This document shows, piece after piece, positions 25,708 to 34,291 of a stretch of 64,000 bases of DNA; positions within the stretch are counted from its first letter, which is position 1; each line of letters starts with the position of its first letter. The DNA is from Streptomyces sp. NBC_01428 (GTDB lineage Bacteria; Actinomycetota; Actinomycetes; Streptomycetales; Streptomycetaceae), in contig NZ_CP109499.1 of assembly GCF_036231965.1 (NCBI RefSeq), positions 5,456,001-5,520,000 of the forward strand, read 5' to 3'. The notes under the pieces are model-generated. The model was not told the origin of the DNA. It did not search any database and saw only the letters and a list, made by a program, of their open reading frames with translations. The position numbers and the translations under genes are program-made.

Positions 25708-25840
25708 GGGTCTTCTCAGTCCAGGAGTCGCAGGAGGGCGCGGGAGGCCGCGAGCGGGCGCGGCAGGGTCGGAACGGTGCGGGGCGCCGAGGAGGAGCGG
25801 GGTGCCGGGGCCCGTGCGGCGGTGGGCCGTCCGGCCGGGG

Positions 25841-26611
25841 TCAGCTCGTGCGGACCTTGCCGTCGAACTGCTTCATACGGTCGAGGACGGAGTCGGCGGT
25901 CGGCTCGTACACCTCGTCGACGATCCGGCCGTCGGCGAGGAAGACGACCCGGTCCGCGTAGGCGGCGGCCACCGGGTCGTGAGTCACCATCACCACGGTC
26001 TGCCCCAGTTCCCGCACCGAGTTGCGCAGGAAGCCGAGGACCTCGGCGCCGGAGCGCGAGTCGAGGTTTCCGGTCGGCTCGTCGCCGAAGATGATGTCGG
26101 GCCGGGAGGCGAGGGCGCGGGCCACCGCGACGCGCTGCTGCTGGCCGCCGGAGAGCTGCGACGGGCGGTGGCCCAGCCGGTCGGCGAGGCCGATCATCCG
26201 GATCACCGTGTCCAGCCACTGCTTGTCGGGCTTGCGGCCCGCGATGTCCATCGGGAGCGTGATGTTCTCCAGGGCGGTCAGCGTGGGCAGCAGGTTGAAC
26301 GCCTGGAAGATGAAGCCGATCTTGTCCCGGCGCAGCTTCGTGAGCTGCTTGTCCTTGAGGGAGCCGAGTTCGGTGTCGCCGATGCGCACCGATCCCGAGG
26401 AGAAGGTGTCCAGGCCGGCCACGCAGTGCATCAGCGTGGACTTGCCCGAGCCGGAGGGGCCCATGATCGCGGTGAACTCGGCCTGGCGGAAGCTGACGGA
26501 GACCTGGTCGAGGGCGACCACCTGGGTCTCGCCCTGCCCGTAGACCTTCGACAGTTCCGTGGCGCGGGCTGCGACCGCGGTGCTTGTGCCGGCGAGGGGA
26601 GTGGTGGTCAC
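25841..26611 (-). CDS. ABC transporter ATP-binding protein (MacB/LolD type)
   Basis: 256 residues. Walker A GPSGSGKST, Q-loop, signature LSGGQQQRVAVARAL, Walker B IIFGDEPTGNLD and the H-loop His in VTHD are all intact. LolD/MacB subclass: it energises the FtsX-type permease downstream in the same operon. GTG 26611 (MTTTPLAG...) is favoured because AGGAG lies about 10 bases upstream; a longer in-frame ATG at 26746 exists but gives an atypical tail. Confidence 0.9.
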   Translation of the reverse strand: MTTTPLAGTSTAVAARATELSKVYGQGETQVVALDQVSVSFRQAEFTAIMGPSGSGKSTLMHCVAGLDTFSSGSVRIGDTELGSLKDKQLTKLRRDKIGFIFQAFNLLPTLTALENITLPMDIAGRKPDKQWLDTVIRMIGLADRLGHRPSQLSGGQQQRVAVARALASRPDIIFGDEPTGNLDSRSGAEVLGFLRNSVRELGQTVVMVTHDPVAAAYADRVVFLADGRIVDEVYEPTADSVLDRMKQFDGKVRTS

Positions 26612-27002
26612 GGGAGGGTGCTCCTGTCGGGACGACGAGTTGTGCGAGGGACGGATTCCATCGTCCGTGCCGATCCGCGCCCCGGAGTCAGCCGCTGTTC
26701 CGGTTCCGGGGGCAGACTCCGGTCGCACCGCGAGCCGTTGTGTCATACCTGGGGATGACGGCTCTGCCCTGAGGGTCCTCCGGGTCGCGCTCCGCCGGGG
26801 GACCGCCCGGACGGTGAAATTCCGTCATTCCGTATACGGGGGCCGCGGCCGTCGGAAAGGCTGTTGGCAAGTGCTGATGGCCCTTACCCGGTGCTGATGC
26901 ACCCTCAGACGTCAATAAAATAAGACAACATCGGTTCGCCCGGCCGCTGTTCGGGGGGCGGGCCCCGATAGGCTCGGAGTCTCGATGCGGGGCTCATGGC
27001 CT
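26612..27002. promoter_or_regulatory. Gap between the ABC operon and bldA
   Basis: No gene. It holds a dyad GTCAT-N8-ATGAC (26742-26759) that could regulate the leftward ABC operon, a tandem CATTCCGT-like pair near 26822-26838, an AT-rich island at about 26908-26925 (unusual in this genome), and a -10-like TAGGCT (26969-26974) about 30 bases before the tRNA, probably the bldA promoter; no good -35 is visible. Confidence 0.4.
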
Positions 27003-27085
27003 GCCCGGATGGTGGAATGCAGACACGGCGAGCTTAAACCTCGCTGCCCCTCGCGGGCGTGCCGGTTCAAGTCCGGCTCCGGGCA
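27003..27085 (+). tRNA. bldA: tRNA-Leu, anticodon UAA (bldA)
   Basis: The 83-base cloverleaf has acceptor arms GCCCGGA / TCCGGGC, anticodon stem GCGAG / CTCGC with loop CTTAAAC (27033-27039; anticodon TAA at 27035-27037), a long class II variable arm and the T-loop GTTCAAGTC. The CCA is not encoded. The anticodon reads UUA, the rarest codon in Streptomyces; this is the developmental regulator bldA, which controls aerial growth and antibiotic genes through TTA codons. Confidence 0.96.
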
Positions 27086-27183
27086 CCTCCGATCTTCCCC
27101 TTGCTCCTGCTCACCCCTCCCCCGTGCCTGCCGGCCGGCCGTTGACAGCGGTCGTGCGGCGGCGGAGACTCCCTTCCGGGAAA

Positions 27184-27201
27184 GGTGAAGGAAATTTCAC
27201 C
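27184..27201. promoter_or_regulatory. Operator-like inverted repeat before pobA
   Basis: GGTGAA-GGAAAT-TTCACC, 33 bases upstream of the pobA ATG. Its placement fits a repressor that responds to an aromatic substrate (a PobR-like role); the regulator is not in this window. Confidence 0.45.
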
Positions 27202-27233
27202 AGGCGAACAAGGGGAAGCGAAGGGGCGTGCCG

Positions 27234-28439
27234 ATGCGTACCACCGTGGGGATCGTCGGGGCCGGTCCGGCGGGGCTGCTGCTGGCCCGGCTGCTGCACC
27301 GCGCCGGGATCGACGCCGTGGTCCTGGAGAGCCGGGACCGCGCCTATGTGGAGCAGCGGCAGCGGGCGGGGATCCTGGAGCAGGGCACCGTCGACGTGCT
27401 CCGCGCCGCCGGCGCCGGGGAGCGGATGGACCGGGAGGGGCTGCGCCACGACGGGATCGAGCTGCGGCACGCCGGCCGGCGGCACCGGATCGACTTCCCG
27501 GCGCTCACCGGCGGACGGTCCGTGATGGTGTACGCGCAGACCGAGGTGTGCAAGGACCTCATCGCGCTCCAGCTCAAGGAGGGCGGTCCGCTGCTCTTCG
27601 GGGCCGAGGCGCTCGCCGTGGAGGGTGCCGAGGGCGACCGGCCCCGCGTGCGGTTCCGGCACGAGGGACGCGAGGACGTCCTGGAGTGCGACTACGTCGT
27701 CGGCTGCGACGGCTTCTGGGGCGTCGCCCGCAAGGCCGTGCCCGCGGCGCTCAGCCGCGTCTTCGAGCGGACCTACCCGTTCGCCTGGCTCGGCATCCTC
27801 GCCGACGTGCCGCCCTCGCACGACGAACTCGTCTACGCCCGCCACGACCGCGGCTTCGCCCTGCTCAGCATGCGCTCGCCCACCGTCTCCCGGCTCTATC
27901 TCCAGGTGCCCGAGGGAACCGATCCCGCGGCCTGGGGCGACGAGGAGATCTGGGACGAGCTGGAGCGGCGCCTGGCGACCACCGACGGATGGCGGCTGCG
28001 CCGGGGTCCCGTCACGGCGAAGTCCGTCACCCCCATGCGGAGCCACGTCCACGAGCCGATGCGGCACGGTCGGCTCTTCCTCGCCGGCGACGCGGCCCAC
28101 ATCGTGCCGCCGACCGGCGCCAAGGGCCTCAACCTCGCCGTCGGCGACGTCGTGACCTTCGCGCGCGCCCTCGTCCACCTCCGGGACACCGGATCGGCCG
28201 CCCTGCTCGACTCCTACGGCGAGACCTGTCTCGGCCGGGTCTGGCAGGCCGAGCGGTTCTCGTACGACATGACGACCCTGCTGCACCGCGACCCCGCCGC
28301 GAGCCCCTTCGAGGAGCGCCTCCAGCTCGCCCGCCTGGAGCGGCTCGCCACCTCCCGGTCGGCGGCGGCCGACCTCGCGGAGGGCTACACGGGCTTCCCC
28401 TTCGAGGCCGCGGCACCGGGCGGGACGCCCAGGCCGTAG
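27234..28439 (+). CDS. pobA: 4-hydroxybenzoate 3-monooxygenase
   Basis: 401 residues. Class A flavoprotein: GxGxxG in GIVGAGPAGLLLARL at the N-terminus, the DG motif in YVVGCDGFWGVAR (about 155-167), and GD motif GRLFLAGDAAHIVPPTGAKGLN (about 278-299). Hydroxylates 4-hydroxybenzoate to protocatechuate with NAD(P)H and oxygen, feeding the beta-ketoadipate route. The characteristic RQRAGILEQG segment after the FAD site matches PobA. ATG 27234 is preferred over GTG 27228 by spacing from the GAAGGGG site. It stands alone between bldA and a Bax-inhibitor gene, with a dyad in its promoter. Confidence 0.93.
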   Translation: MRTTVGIVGAGPAGLLLARLLHRAGIDAVVLESRDRAYVEQRQRAGILEQGTVDVLRAAGAGERMDREGLRHDGIELRHAGRRHRIDFPALTGGRSVMVYAQTEVCKDLIALQLKEGGPLLFGAEALAVEGAEGDRPRVRFRHEGREDVLECDYVVGCDGFWGVARKAVPAALSRVFERTYPFAWLGILADVPPSHDELVYARHDRGFALLSMRSPTVSRLYLQVPEGTDPAAWGDEEIWDELERRLATTDGWRLRRGPVTAKSVTPMRSHVHEPMRHGRLFLAGDAAHIVPPTGAKGLNLAVGDVVTFARALVHLRDTGSAALLDSYGETCLGRVWQAERFSYDMTTLLHRDPAASPFEERLQLARLERLATSRSAAADLAEGYTGFPFEAAAPGGTPRP

Positions 28440-28653
28440 GCGCGGCGGAACAAGAAGGGATCAAGGGCGGTTGACAGGGCACGTGAGCCGTCGAAGCCGG
28501 TGGTCACGGCTTCGTACCAGTACGGGCGTGCGTGGGGGCACACGCGTACGGTGGCACCACAAGGGAAAGATCCTCCCCAAGCACTAGGGTCAGTCCTTTG
28601 CCTACCTATTACTCTTGAGCCAAGGCCACGCAGGGTGGCCATGGAGGAGTGAA

Positions 28654-29535
28654 ATGAGGAGCAGTAACCCGGTCTTCTCGCGACGGGGGTTCAGCCGCGA
28701 CAACGGCTACGCGGGCTTCAACGCGGCGCCGCAGGCCGGGGGACCCGCTGTCGGCACGCAGGGGAACCCGTACGCCCAGCAGGGCGGCAACCCCTACGCG
28801 CAGAACCCGTACGCACAGCAGGACCTTCAGTACGGCGCCCCGCCGCAGGCCCCGGCCTCCGCCGGCCGTATGACGATGGACGACGTCGTCATGCGCTCGG
28901 CCATGACCCTCGGCACCGTCGTCGTGGGTGCCGTCCTGGCCTGGGCGCTGCTGCCGGTCTCCAGCACCAGCTACGGCCTGGCCATCGGCTCGGCGCTCGT
29001 CGCCTTCGTGCTGGCGATGGTGCAGTCGTTCAAGCGCAAGGCCACCCCGGCCCTGATCATCGGGTACGCCGCCTTCGAGGGTGTCTTCCTCGGGGTCCTC
29101 AGCGAGATGTACAACTCGCAGTGGTCCGGCGCGCCCTTCCAGGCCGTGCTCGGCACCATGGCGGTCACCGGCGCCACCCTCCTCGTCTACAAGGCGGGCT
29201 GGATCCGGGTCACCGCGCGGTACGCGCGCATCGGCATGACCATCGCCATCGCGTTCGTCGTCGTCCTGGCGGTGAACCTGCTGCTGGTCGCCTTCGGTGT
29301 CGCCCCGGACGGCGGTCTGCGCAGCAGCGGCCCGCTCGGCGCGATCGTCGGCATCCTGGCGATCCTGATCGGCGCCTTCTTCCTCACCCTCGACTTCAAG
29401 CAGATCGAGGACGGCATCGCCTACGGCGCGCCGAAGGACGAGGCGTGGCTGGCCGCGTTCGGCCTGACCCTCACGCTCGTGTGGATCTACGTCGAGATGC
29501 TGCGGCTGGTCGCCATCTTCAGCGGCGACGACTAG
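28654..29535 (+). CDS. Bax inhibitor-1 / YccA family membrane protein
   Basis: 293 residues. A cytoplasmic N-tail of about 70 residues rich in Asn-Pro-Tyr-Ala-Gln repeats (NPYAQ, three copies at about 40-58) precedes seven hydrophobic segments from about 80 to 290. The family (TMBIM-like) conducts or buffers calcium or protons and interacts with membrane proteases; no enzyme activity. A strong site (GGAGGAG) precedes ATG 28654. The NPYAQ-rich tail is characteristic of actinobacterial members. Confidence 0.9.
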   Translation: MRSSNPVFSRRGFSRDNGYAGFNAAPQAGGPAVGTQGNPYAQQGGNPYAQNPYAQQDLQYGAPPQAPASAGRMTMDDVVMRSAMTLGTVVVGAVLAWALLPVSSTSYGLAIGSALVAFVLAMVQSFKRKATPALIIGYAAFEGVFLGVLSEMYNSQWSGAPFQAVLGTMAVTGATLLVYKAGWIRVTARYARIGMTIAIAFVVVLAVNLLLVAFGVAPDGGLRSSGPLGAIVGILAILIGAFFLTLDFKQIEDGIAYGAPKDEAWLAAFGLTLTLVWIYVEMLRLVAIFSGDD

Positions 29536-29568
29536 CGGCGCCGGCGGCCCTCGCGGCCGTCGACCGAC

Positions 29569-29609
29569 ACGAAGGGCCCGCGGACCTCACCGGTTCGCGG
29601 GCCCTTCGT
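29569..29609 (+). terminator. Hairpin terminator after the Bax-inhibitor gene
   Basis: 14-bp perfect stem (29569-29582 / 29596-29609) with a 13-base loop, between convergent genes. Confidence 0.75.
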
Positions 29610-29642
29610 CGTGGGTGCCGGTCGTCTCGGTCGTGCGCGCGC

Positions 29643-29873
29643 TCACCGGAGGTTGCGCGCGGCCCTCCTCAGGTCGTACTCGTGAATGATCGCCTTGGCG
29701 TGGCCGTACGCGAGGTCGTGCTCGGCGCGGAGCCAGCTCACCTTCTCCTCGAAGCGGAAGAGGGAGGGGCCTTCGTCGACGGTGCGGATCCAGTCGGAGA
29801 TCTCACGACCGGTGCAATGGGGGATGCGGGCGAGCAGATTGCGATGGGTCTCCTCGGAGAAGACGTGGGACAT
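29643..29873 (-). CDS. DUF4287-type small protein
   Basis: 76 residues: MSHVFSEETHRNLLARIPHCTGREISDW then SLFRFEEKVSWLRAEHDLAYGHAKAIIHEYDLRRAAR. The match is to the DUF4287 family of small cytoplasmic proteins (a helix followed by an HTH-like end) of unknown function. The start is the ATG at 29873; there is no operon partner. Confidence 0.75.
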   Translation of the reverse strand: MSHVFSEETHRNLLARIPHCTGREISDWIRTVDEGPSLFRFEEKVSWLRAEHDLAYGHAKAIIHEYDLRRAARNLR

Positions 29874-29977
29874 CGGCGCCTCCGGACGCAAAGGGGATGT
29901 AAGCCGGTCCTTCACGCCACCGTGCCTGAGCGTTGGGTTGTTGGCAACAGTCCCGCCGCTGCGCGTAGTCTCGCGGC

Positions 29978-30289
29978 GTGCTGGATACGACGCCGTTGAC
30001 CCGAGCCGTGGACCACTTCGCCGACCGGCTGCGCGCCGCGCCGCAGAGCCGCCTGCAACGCGGTGCGGCGGCCGAGGCCCTGGGCCTGGCCAGGGAGTTC
30101 GCACTGCGCACCCAGCGGGTCGAGGACCCCGCGGGGGAGCCGCGGGAGATGCCCGACGCCGGGATGTTCGCCGCCGCCGACCAAATCACCGTCGCCGCGC
30201 ACGACTTGGCGCTCGTACTGAAGGACGAGGACGAACTGGCCGAAGCGGTCACGCTCGTCGCGGAGGCACAGAAACGCGCCGGGGTCTGA
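29978..30289 (+). CDS. Small helical protein of unknown function
   Basis: 103 residues, all-helical by pattern (RAVDHFADRLRAAPQSRLQRGAAAEALGLAREFALRTQRVE ... ADQITVAAHDLALVLKDEDELAEAVTLVAEAQKRA). I do not recognise a family. GTG 29978 lies 6 bases after a -10-like TAGTCT (29966-29971) with TTGGCA 19 bases further up, so the transcript may be leaderless; a small palindrome TGTTG-G-CAACA overlaps the -35. Confidence 0.6.
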   Translation: MLDTTPLTRAVDHFADRLRAAPQSRLQRGAAAEALGLAREFALRTQRVEDPAGEPREMPDAGMFAAADQITVAAHDLALVLKDEDELAEAVTLVAEAQKRAGV

Positions 30290-30349
30290 TCCAGGGGATC
30301 GACTCCGGCGCGCGGTGTGCCGCTCGGTGGGGCGCTCGTGGCGCCGACG

Positions 30350-31156
30350 TCACAGGGACGCTATGACGCGGTCCGCCAGGATGTACACGTTCTCCTCGCC
30401 GAAGGCGAAGGTCAGGGCGTACGCGCCCGAGACGCCGGAGCCGCCCAGCAGGACCGGGGTCTCACCGGCGTCCAGCGCGGCGGCGAGCTGCTCGGCGGTC
30501 TCGCGGTGGCCCGGGGTCATGCACAGCGTGGTGCCGTCGGCGAAGACGTAGACGTCGAGCGTGCCGAGCGGGCCGGGACGGACGTCCGCCAGCTCCGTAC
30601 GGGACTCGGCGAGCTCCTCCAGGCAGGCCACCGTGCGTTCGTGGTCGTCGACCACGGGTGACTGCACGGGGACGAAGTCCGGATGCGAGGGGTGCCGGCG
30701 GCGGGCCGCGGCGAGTTCCGGCGAGTCGCCGGAGGTGGCGCCCTGGAGGAAGTCCTCGACGTCGGGACCGGCCTCGGTCACCGGCTCCAGGTGCTCCAGG
30801 CCCACGAAGTCCGAGTGGCGCGGCAGGAACAGCTCACTGTCGGGCAGGCCGAGCAGCGAGGGCGCGTCGGAGGCGTCCCGCGCCTCCTGGGCGGCCCAGA
30901 AGGCCCGCGCCTCGGCGAGCTCGCGCTCCCTCTCCTCGGCGAGCGCCTCGGCCACGGCCGTGCGTATCTCGTCCGCGTCGGCCGCTCCACGCGCCGCGGG
31001 CACGAGGCCGCGCGCGTCACCGGCGCGGCTCTCTACCAGTTCGTTGTGCAGGGCCGCGACCTGCCGGCGCAGACCCCGCAGGGTGCGCAGAGCGGCGACG
31101 CCCACGGCCGCGGTGGCGGCGGTGGTGAGCAGCAAAGCAATCGGCATGGCGCTCAC
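30350..31156 (-). CDS. Membrane-anchored coiled-coil protein, unknown function
   Basis: 268 residues. One N-terminal hydrophobic helix (about 4-24) with a short basic flank, then a coiled coil (about 30-95, LRGLRRQVAALHNELVES and EERERELAEARAFWAAQEA), an acidic middle (about 100-160) and a globular C-terminal part with TLDVYVFADGTTLCMTPGHRETAEQLAAALDAGETPVLLGG (about 195-240) that has an alternating strand-helix pattern. No enzyme motif is recognised. It is conserved in Streptomyces as far as I can recall; the role is unknown. GTG 31156 or ATG 31147 are possible starts. Confidence 0.6.
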   Translation of the reverse strand: MSAMPIALLLTTAATAAVGVAALRTLRGLRRQVAALHNELVESRAGDARGLVPAARGAADADEIRTAVAEALAEERERELAEARAFWAAQEARDASDAPSLLGLPDSELFLPRHSDFVGLEHLEPVTEAGPDVEDFLQGATSGDSPELAAARRRHPSHPDFVPVQSPVVDDHERTVACLEELAESRTELADVRPGPLGTLDVYVFADGTTLCMTPGHRETAEQLAAALDAGETPVLLGGSGVSGAYALTFAFGEENVYILADRVIASL

Positions 31157-31409
31157 TGACGTACTCCCGGTTCAAAGTCGGCCCCCGACTTCCTACATCA
31201 GCTTGAAGGGCGAACCACCAAACTGTCAGTGCGTAACGTCACAAATGGGACAGGACTTTGGGGCCGGGGTTTAGCCACGTAACCACTTTGACCTGCGCGA
31301 ACGCCGGTCGGGAGGGACATAGGTCACATCTTGGATGGGATTGGATCACAAATCGGCCCAGAGCCCCGGTGGTTGTGGGAGTCTGGGCCGTTTCGGTCAC
31401 CGTGCGTTC

Positions 31410-31440
31410 AACTCCCGTCACCCACAGGGTGACGGGAGTT
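31410..31440. terminator. Hairpin terminator after the thiolase gene
   Basis: 14-bp perfect stem AACTCCCGTCACCC / GGGTGACGGGAGTT with an ACA loop, directly downstream of the leftward thiolase gene. Confidence 0.7.
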
Positions 31441-31450
31441 CGCGGGTGTC

Positions 31451-32671
31451 CTAGCTGAGGCGCTCGATGACCATCGCCATGCCCTGGCCGCCGCCGACGC
31501 ACATGGTCTCCAGGCCGAACTGCTTGTCGTGGAACTGGAGGCTGTTGATGAGCGTGCCGGTGATGCGGGCGCCGGTCATGCCGAAGGGGTGGCCGACGGC
31601 GATGGCGCCGCCGTTCACGTTCAGCTTGTCCAGCGGGATCTCCAGGTCGCGGTAGCTCGGGATCACCTGGGCGGCGAAGGCCTCGTTGATCTCGAACAGG
31701 TCTATGTCGCCCACGGTGAGTCCGGCGCGGCGCAGCGCCTGCTTGCTGGCCTCCACCGGGCCGAGGCCCATGATCTCGGGGGACAGGCCGGTGACGCCGG
31801 TCGAGACGATGCGGGCGAGCGGGGTCAGGCCGAGCTCGCGGGCCTTCGTGTCCGACATGATCACGAGGGCGGCGGCGCCGTCGTTCAGCGGGCAGCAGTT
31901 GGCGGCGGTGACCATGCCGTCGGGGCGGAAGACGGGCTTGAGGCCCTGGACGCCCTCCAGCGTCACCCCCGCGCGCGGGCCGTCGTCCTTGCTGACGACC
32001 GTGCCGTCCGGGGTGGTGATCGGGGTGATCTCCCGCTCCCAGAAGCCGTTCTTGACGGCTTCCTCGGCGAGGTTCTGCGAGCGGACGCCGAACTCGTCCA
32101 TGTCCTGGCGGGTGACGCCCTTGAGGCGGGCCAGGTTCTCGGCGGTCTGGCCCATCGCGATGTACGCGTCCGGGATCAGGCCGTCCTCGCGCGGGTCGTG
32201 CCAGGACGAGCCCTCCGACTGCGCGACCTCGACCGTGCGGGCCTCGGCGTCGGCGAAGAGCGGGTTGTGGGTGTCCGGCATGCCGTCGGAGGTGCCCTTG
32301 ACCGACCGCGACACCATCTCGACGCCCGCCGAGATGAAGACGTCGCCCTCGCCGGCCTTGATGGCGTGCAGGGCCATGCGGGAGGTCTGGAGCGAGGAGG
32401 AACAGTAACGGGTGATCGTGCAGCCGGGGAGGTGGTCCATCCCCATCTGCACGGCCACGATCCGGGCGAGGTTGTGGCCCTGCTCGCCGCCGGGGAGGCC
32501 GCAGCCGAGCATCAGGTCGTCGATGTCCCTCGGGTCGAGCCCGGGGACCTTGGCCAGGGCGGCCTCGATGATCGTGGCGGTCAGGTCGTCGGGACGCACG
32601 TCCTTCAGGGAGCCCTTGAAGGCGCGGCCGATCGGGGAGCGGGCGGCTGAGACGATCACGGCTTCGGGCAT
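31451..32671 (-). CDS. Acetyl-CoA acetyltransferase / thiolase
   Basis: 406 residues. Nucleophilic Cys90 in TRYCSSSLQTSRMALHAI, GVEMVSRS, catalytic His in NGGAIAVGHPFGMTGAR and C-terminal Cys in CVGGGQGMAMVIE: all three catalytic elements of a thiolase. Either a biosynthetic acetoacetyl-CoA thiolase or a degradative 3-ketoacyl-CoA thiolase; the sequence alone does not decide. The start is MPEAVIVSAARSPIG at 32671; longer frames add a non-homologous tail. It stands alone with a dedicated terminator. Confidence 0.92.
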   Translation of the reverse strand: MPEAVIVSAARSPIGRAFKGSLKDVRPDDLTATIIEAALAKVPGLDPRDIDDLMLGCGLPGGEQGHNLARIVAVQMGMDHLPGCTITRYCSSSLQTSRMALHAIKAGEGDVFISAGVEMVSRSVKGTSDGMPDTHNPLFADAEARTVEVAQSEGSSWHDPREDGLIPDAYIAMGQTAENLARLKGVTRQDMDEFGVRSQNLAEEAVKNGFWEREITPITTPDGTVVSKDDGPRAGVTLEGVQGLKPVFRPDGMVTAANCCPLNDGAAALVIMSDTKARELGLTPLARIVSTGVTGLSPEIMGLGPVEASKQALRRAGLTVGDIDLFEINEAFAAQVIPSYRDLEIPLDKLNVNGGAIAVGHPFGMTGARITGTLINSLQFHDKQFGLETMCVGGGQGMAMVIERLS

Positions 32672-33121
32672 CACGGCTCCATTGGCGCTCTGGGATGTGT
32701 ACAGGGCTGCTTGGGAAGTTACCCGCACGTACCGCCCGGGTCACCGGTCTCGACGTGTGACACGGGCCGCACTTTCCAAGCGCTTGCTTTTTTCTGGCGG
32801 GGGCGCCTTGGGGGAGGGGGGTCCGCTTTCCCCGCCGGGTTTCATCGGCGGCCCGGCGCTGGTGTCCCCCCCACCTGGGGCTCCGCCCCAGACCCCGCTC
32901 CTCAAACGCCGGAGGGGCTGAATTTCCCTCCCCTCGGCCGAGCCCCCAGGGGCGCGGGGAACTGCGCGAACGGTGCGGCTCCCGGGGCCGCGCTTCTCGA
33001 TGCCGGCCGGGGTGGGATGCCCAGGGGCGCGGGGAACTGCGCGAGCAGGCCCCCGCGCCCGCGGGCGACAGCGGGGTGGGCCGGGCGGGGGCAGGTCGAC
33101 CCGGCCCGGGCCCGGGCGAGG
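32672..33121. other. 450-bp gap with dispersed Streptomyces-type repeat elements
   Basis: No gene. A GGGGCTCCGCCCC-type element runs about 32876-32922 and includes TCCTCAAACGCCGGAGGGGC; two copies of a 25-base sequence follow (see the separate entry). Both element types occur between genes across many Streptomyces genomes, as far as I recall. They form hairpins and may act as terminators or mRNA-stabilising structures for the upstream ends. Confidence 0.6.
32945..33044. repeat. 25-bp direct repeat, two copies
   Basis: Identical 25-base copies at 32945-32969 and 33020-33044, both containing CCCAGGGGCGCGGGGAACTG followed by CGCGA, offset by 75 bases. The segment between them is not repeated. 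Confidence 0.85.
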
Positions 33122-34147
33122 TCAGGGCGAGGGGGCCGGGGTCGGGTCTGTGGCGGGGAGGCGGCGGCGTCGGCGGCGTTTGAGGAGGGCCCAGGGGCCG
33201 CGAGGCCCCGTCGGCATCGCGGCGGCCACCTCCGTGCCGGGCTCGGACGCCGCCTCCGCGGCGGCCCGCGCGACCGGCAGGAACCCCTCGTTGCGCGAGA
33301 CGTCCGGCCGCTCCTCCTCCGGCCACAGACTCAGCGCGGCGCACACCGTGGGCAGCAGCGCCATGGCCGCCGTCGCGTACCCCTCGGCCGAGGGGTGGTA
33401 GTGGTCGGGCCCGAACAGCTCCCGCGGATTCGCCTCGAACTCGGGCCCCAGCAGGTCGCCCAGCGACACCGTGCGCCCACCCTGCTCGACCGTGCCGATC
33501 GTCTGCGCCGCGGCCAGCTGACGGGACGCCCGCCGGGCGAGCCACCGCAGCGGCTGCTGGACCTGCTCGACCGTCCCGAGGTCGGGACACGTGCCGACGA
33601 CCACCTCCGCGCCGGCCGTCCGCAGCCGCCGTACCGCGGCCGACAGATGGCGCACGGACCGCGTCGGCGGCATCCGGTGCGTCACGTCGTTCGCGCCGAC
33701 CATGATCACGCAGATGTCCGGCAGCGGGGAGCCGTCCGTCAGGGCGAGCGCCACCTGCCGGTCCAGGTCGTCCGACTGGGCCCCGGGCAGCGCCACGTTG
33801 CACAGCTCCACCGGCCGCTCCGCCACCGCCGCGAGCCCCGACGCCAGCAGCGCCCCCGGCGTCTGGCGGGCCCGCCGCACACCCTGGCCCGCGGCCGTGG
33901 AGTCACCGAGCATCATCAGACGCAGCGGCGGCTCGTCAGGGGAGGCGCCCGCGTAGTCGTACCCGTACAGACCGTCCGCGCGCGGGGCGTACGGAGCGTG
34001 TCCGTTGCCCACGTGCCGTTTCGCCAGCTGCACCTCCGCCAGCACCAGACCGACGGCCGCCGCGCCCACCAGCCCGACCCCGCCACCGCCGTACGCCGCT
34101 CCCGCAGCGATCCGCCGGGCCACCCTCGCCCTCGACAAGCTCGACAT
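33122..34147 (-). CDS. Membrane-anchored SGNH/GDSL-family hydrolase
   Basis: 341 residues. An N-terminal signal-anchor (about 12-38, AAGAAYGGGGVGLVGAAAVGLVLAE) is followed by the SGNH fold: block I MLGDSTAAGQG (Ser of GDST), block III GANDVTH, and the catalytic Asp-His block DHYHPSAEGY near residue 275. A lipase/esterase-type hydrolase acting outside the membrane on lipids or acetyl groups. The C-terminus ends in a very basic run (RRRRRR near 328) and a Pro-rich tail. ATG 34147. Confidence 0.82.
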   Translation of the reverse strand: MSSLSRARVARRIAAGAAYGGGGVGLVGAAAVGLVLAEVQLAKRHVGNGHAPYAPRADGLYGYDYAGASPDEPPLRLMMLGDSTAAGQGVRRARQTPGALLASGLAAVAERPVELCNVALPGAQSDDLDRQVALALTDGSPLPDICVIMVGANDVTHRMPPTRSVRHLSAAVRRLRTAGAEVVVGTCPDLGTVEQVQQPLRWLARRASRQLAAAQTIGTVEQGGRTVSLGDLLGPEFEANPRELFGPDHYHPSAEGYATAAMALLPTVCAALSLWPEEERPDVSRNEGFLPVARAAAEAASEPGTEVAAAMPTGPRGPWALLKRRRRRRLPATDPTPAPSP

Positions 34148-34291
34148 CCGTCGCCGCCACCTCCTCGTAGCCGTACAACCACTGCTTGCCCCGAAGAGGA
34201 GGTCGGCCAATCTCAACGGGGCGTGAACGCCTGCCCAGGGCCGTAGGCTGACGGGACCATTCCTGTAAAAAACGCAGCTCCGGAGACAACG

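Noticed and set aside
23110..26094. 994-residue open frame on the plus strand
   Set aside because: It is antisense to the FtsX permease and ABC ATPase genes, lacks any recognisable domain and is a product of high GC content.
32401..32410. A third TTA codon in the thiolase gene
   Set aside because: The plus-strand taa at 32406-32408 is read as CGT-TAC across two codons (Arg-Tyr), so it is not in frame.
31239..33803. 854-residue leftward frame over the thiolase gene
   Set aside because: Antisense-free but out of frame with the thiolase; low-complexity composition, and it crosses the dispersed-repeat gap.
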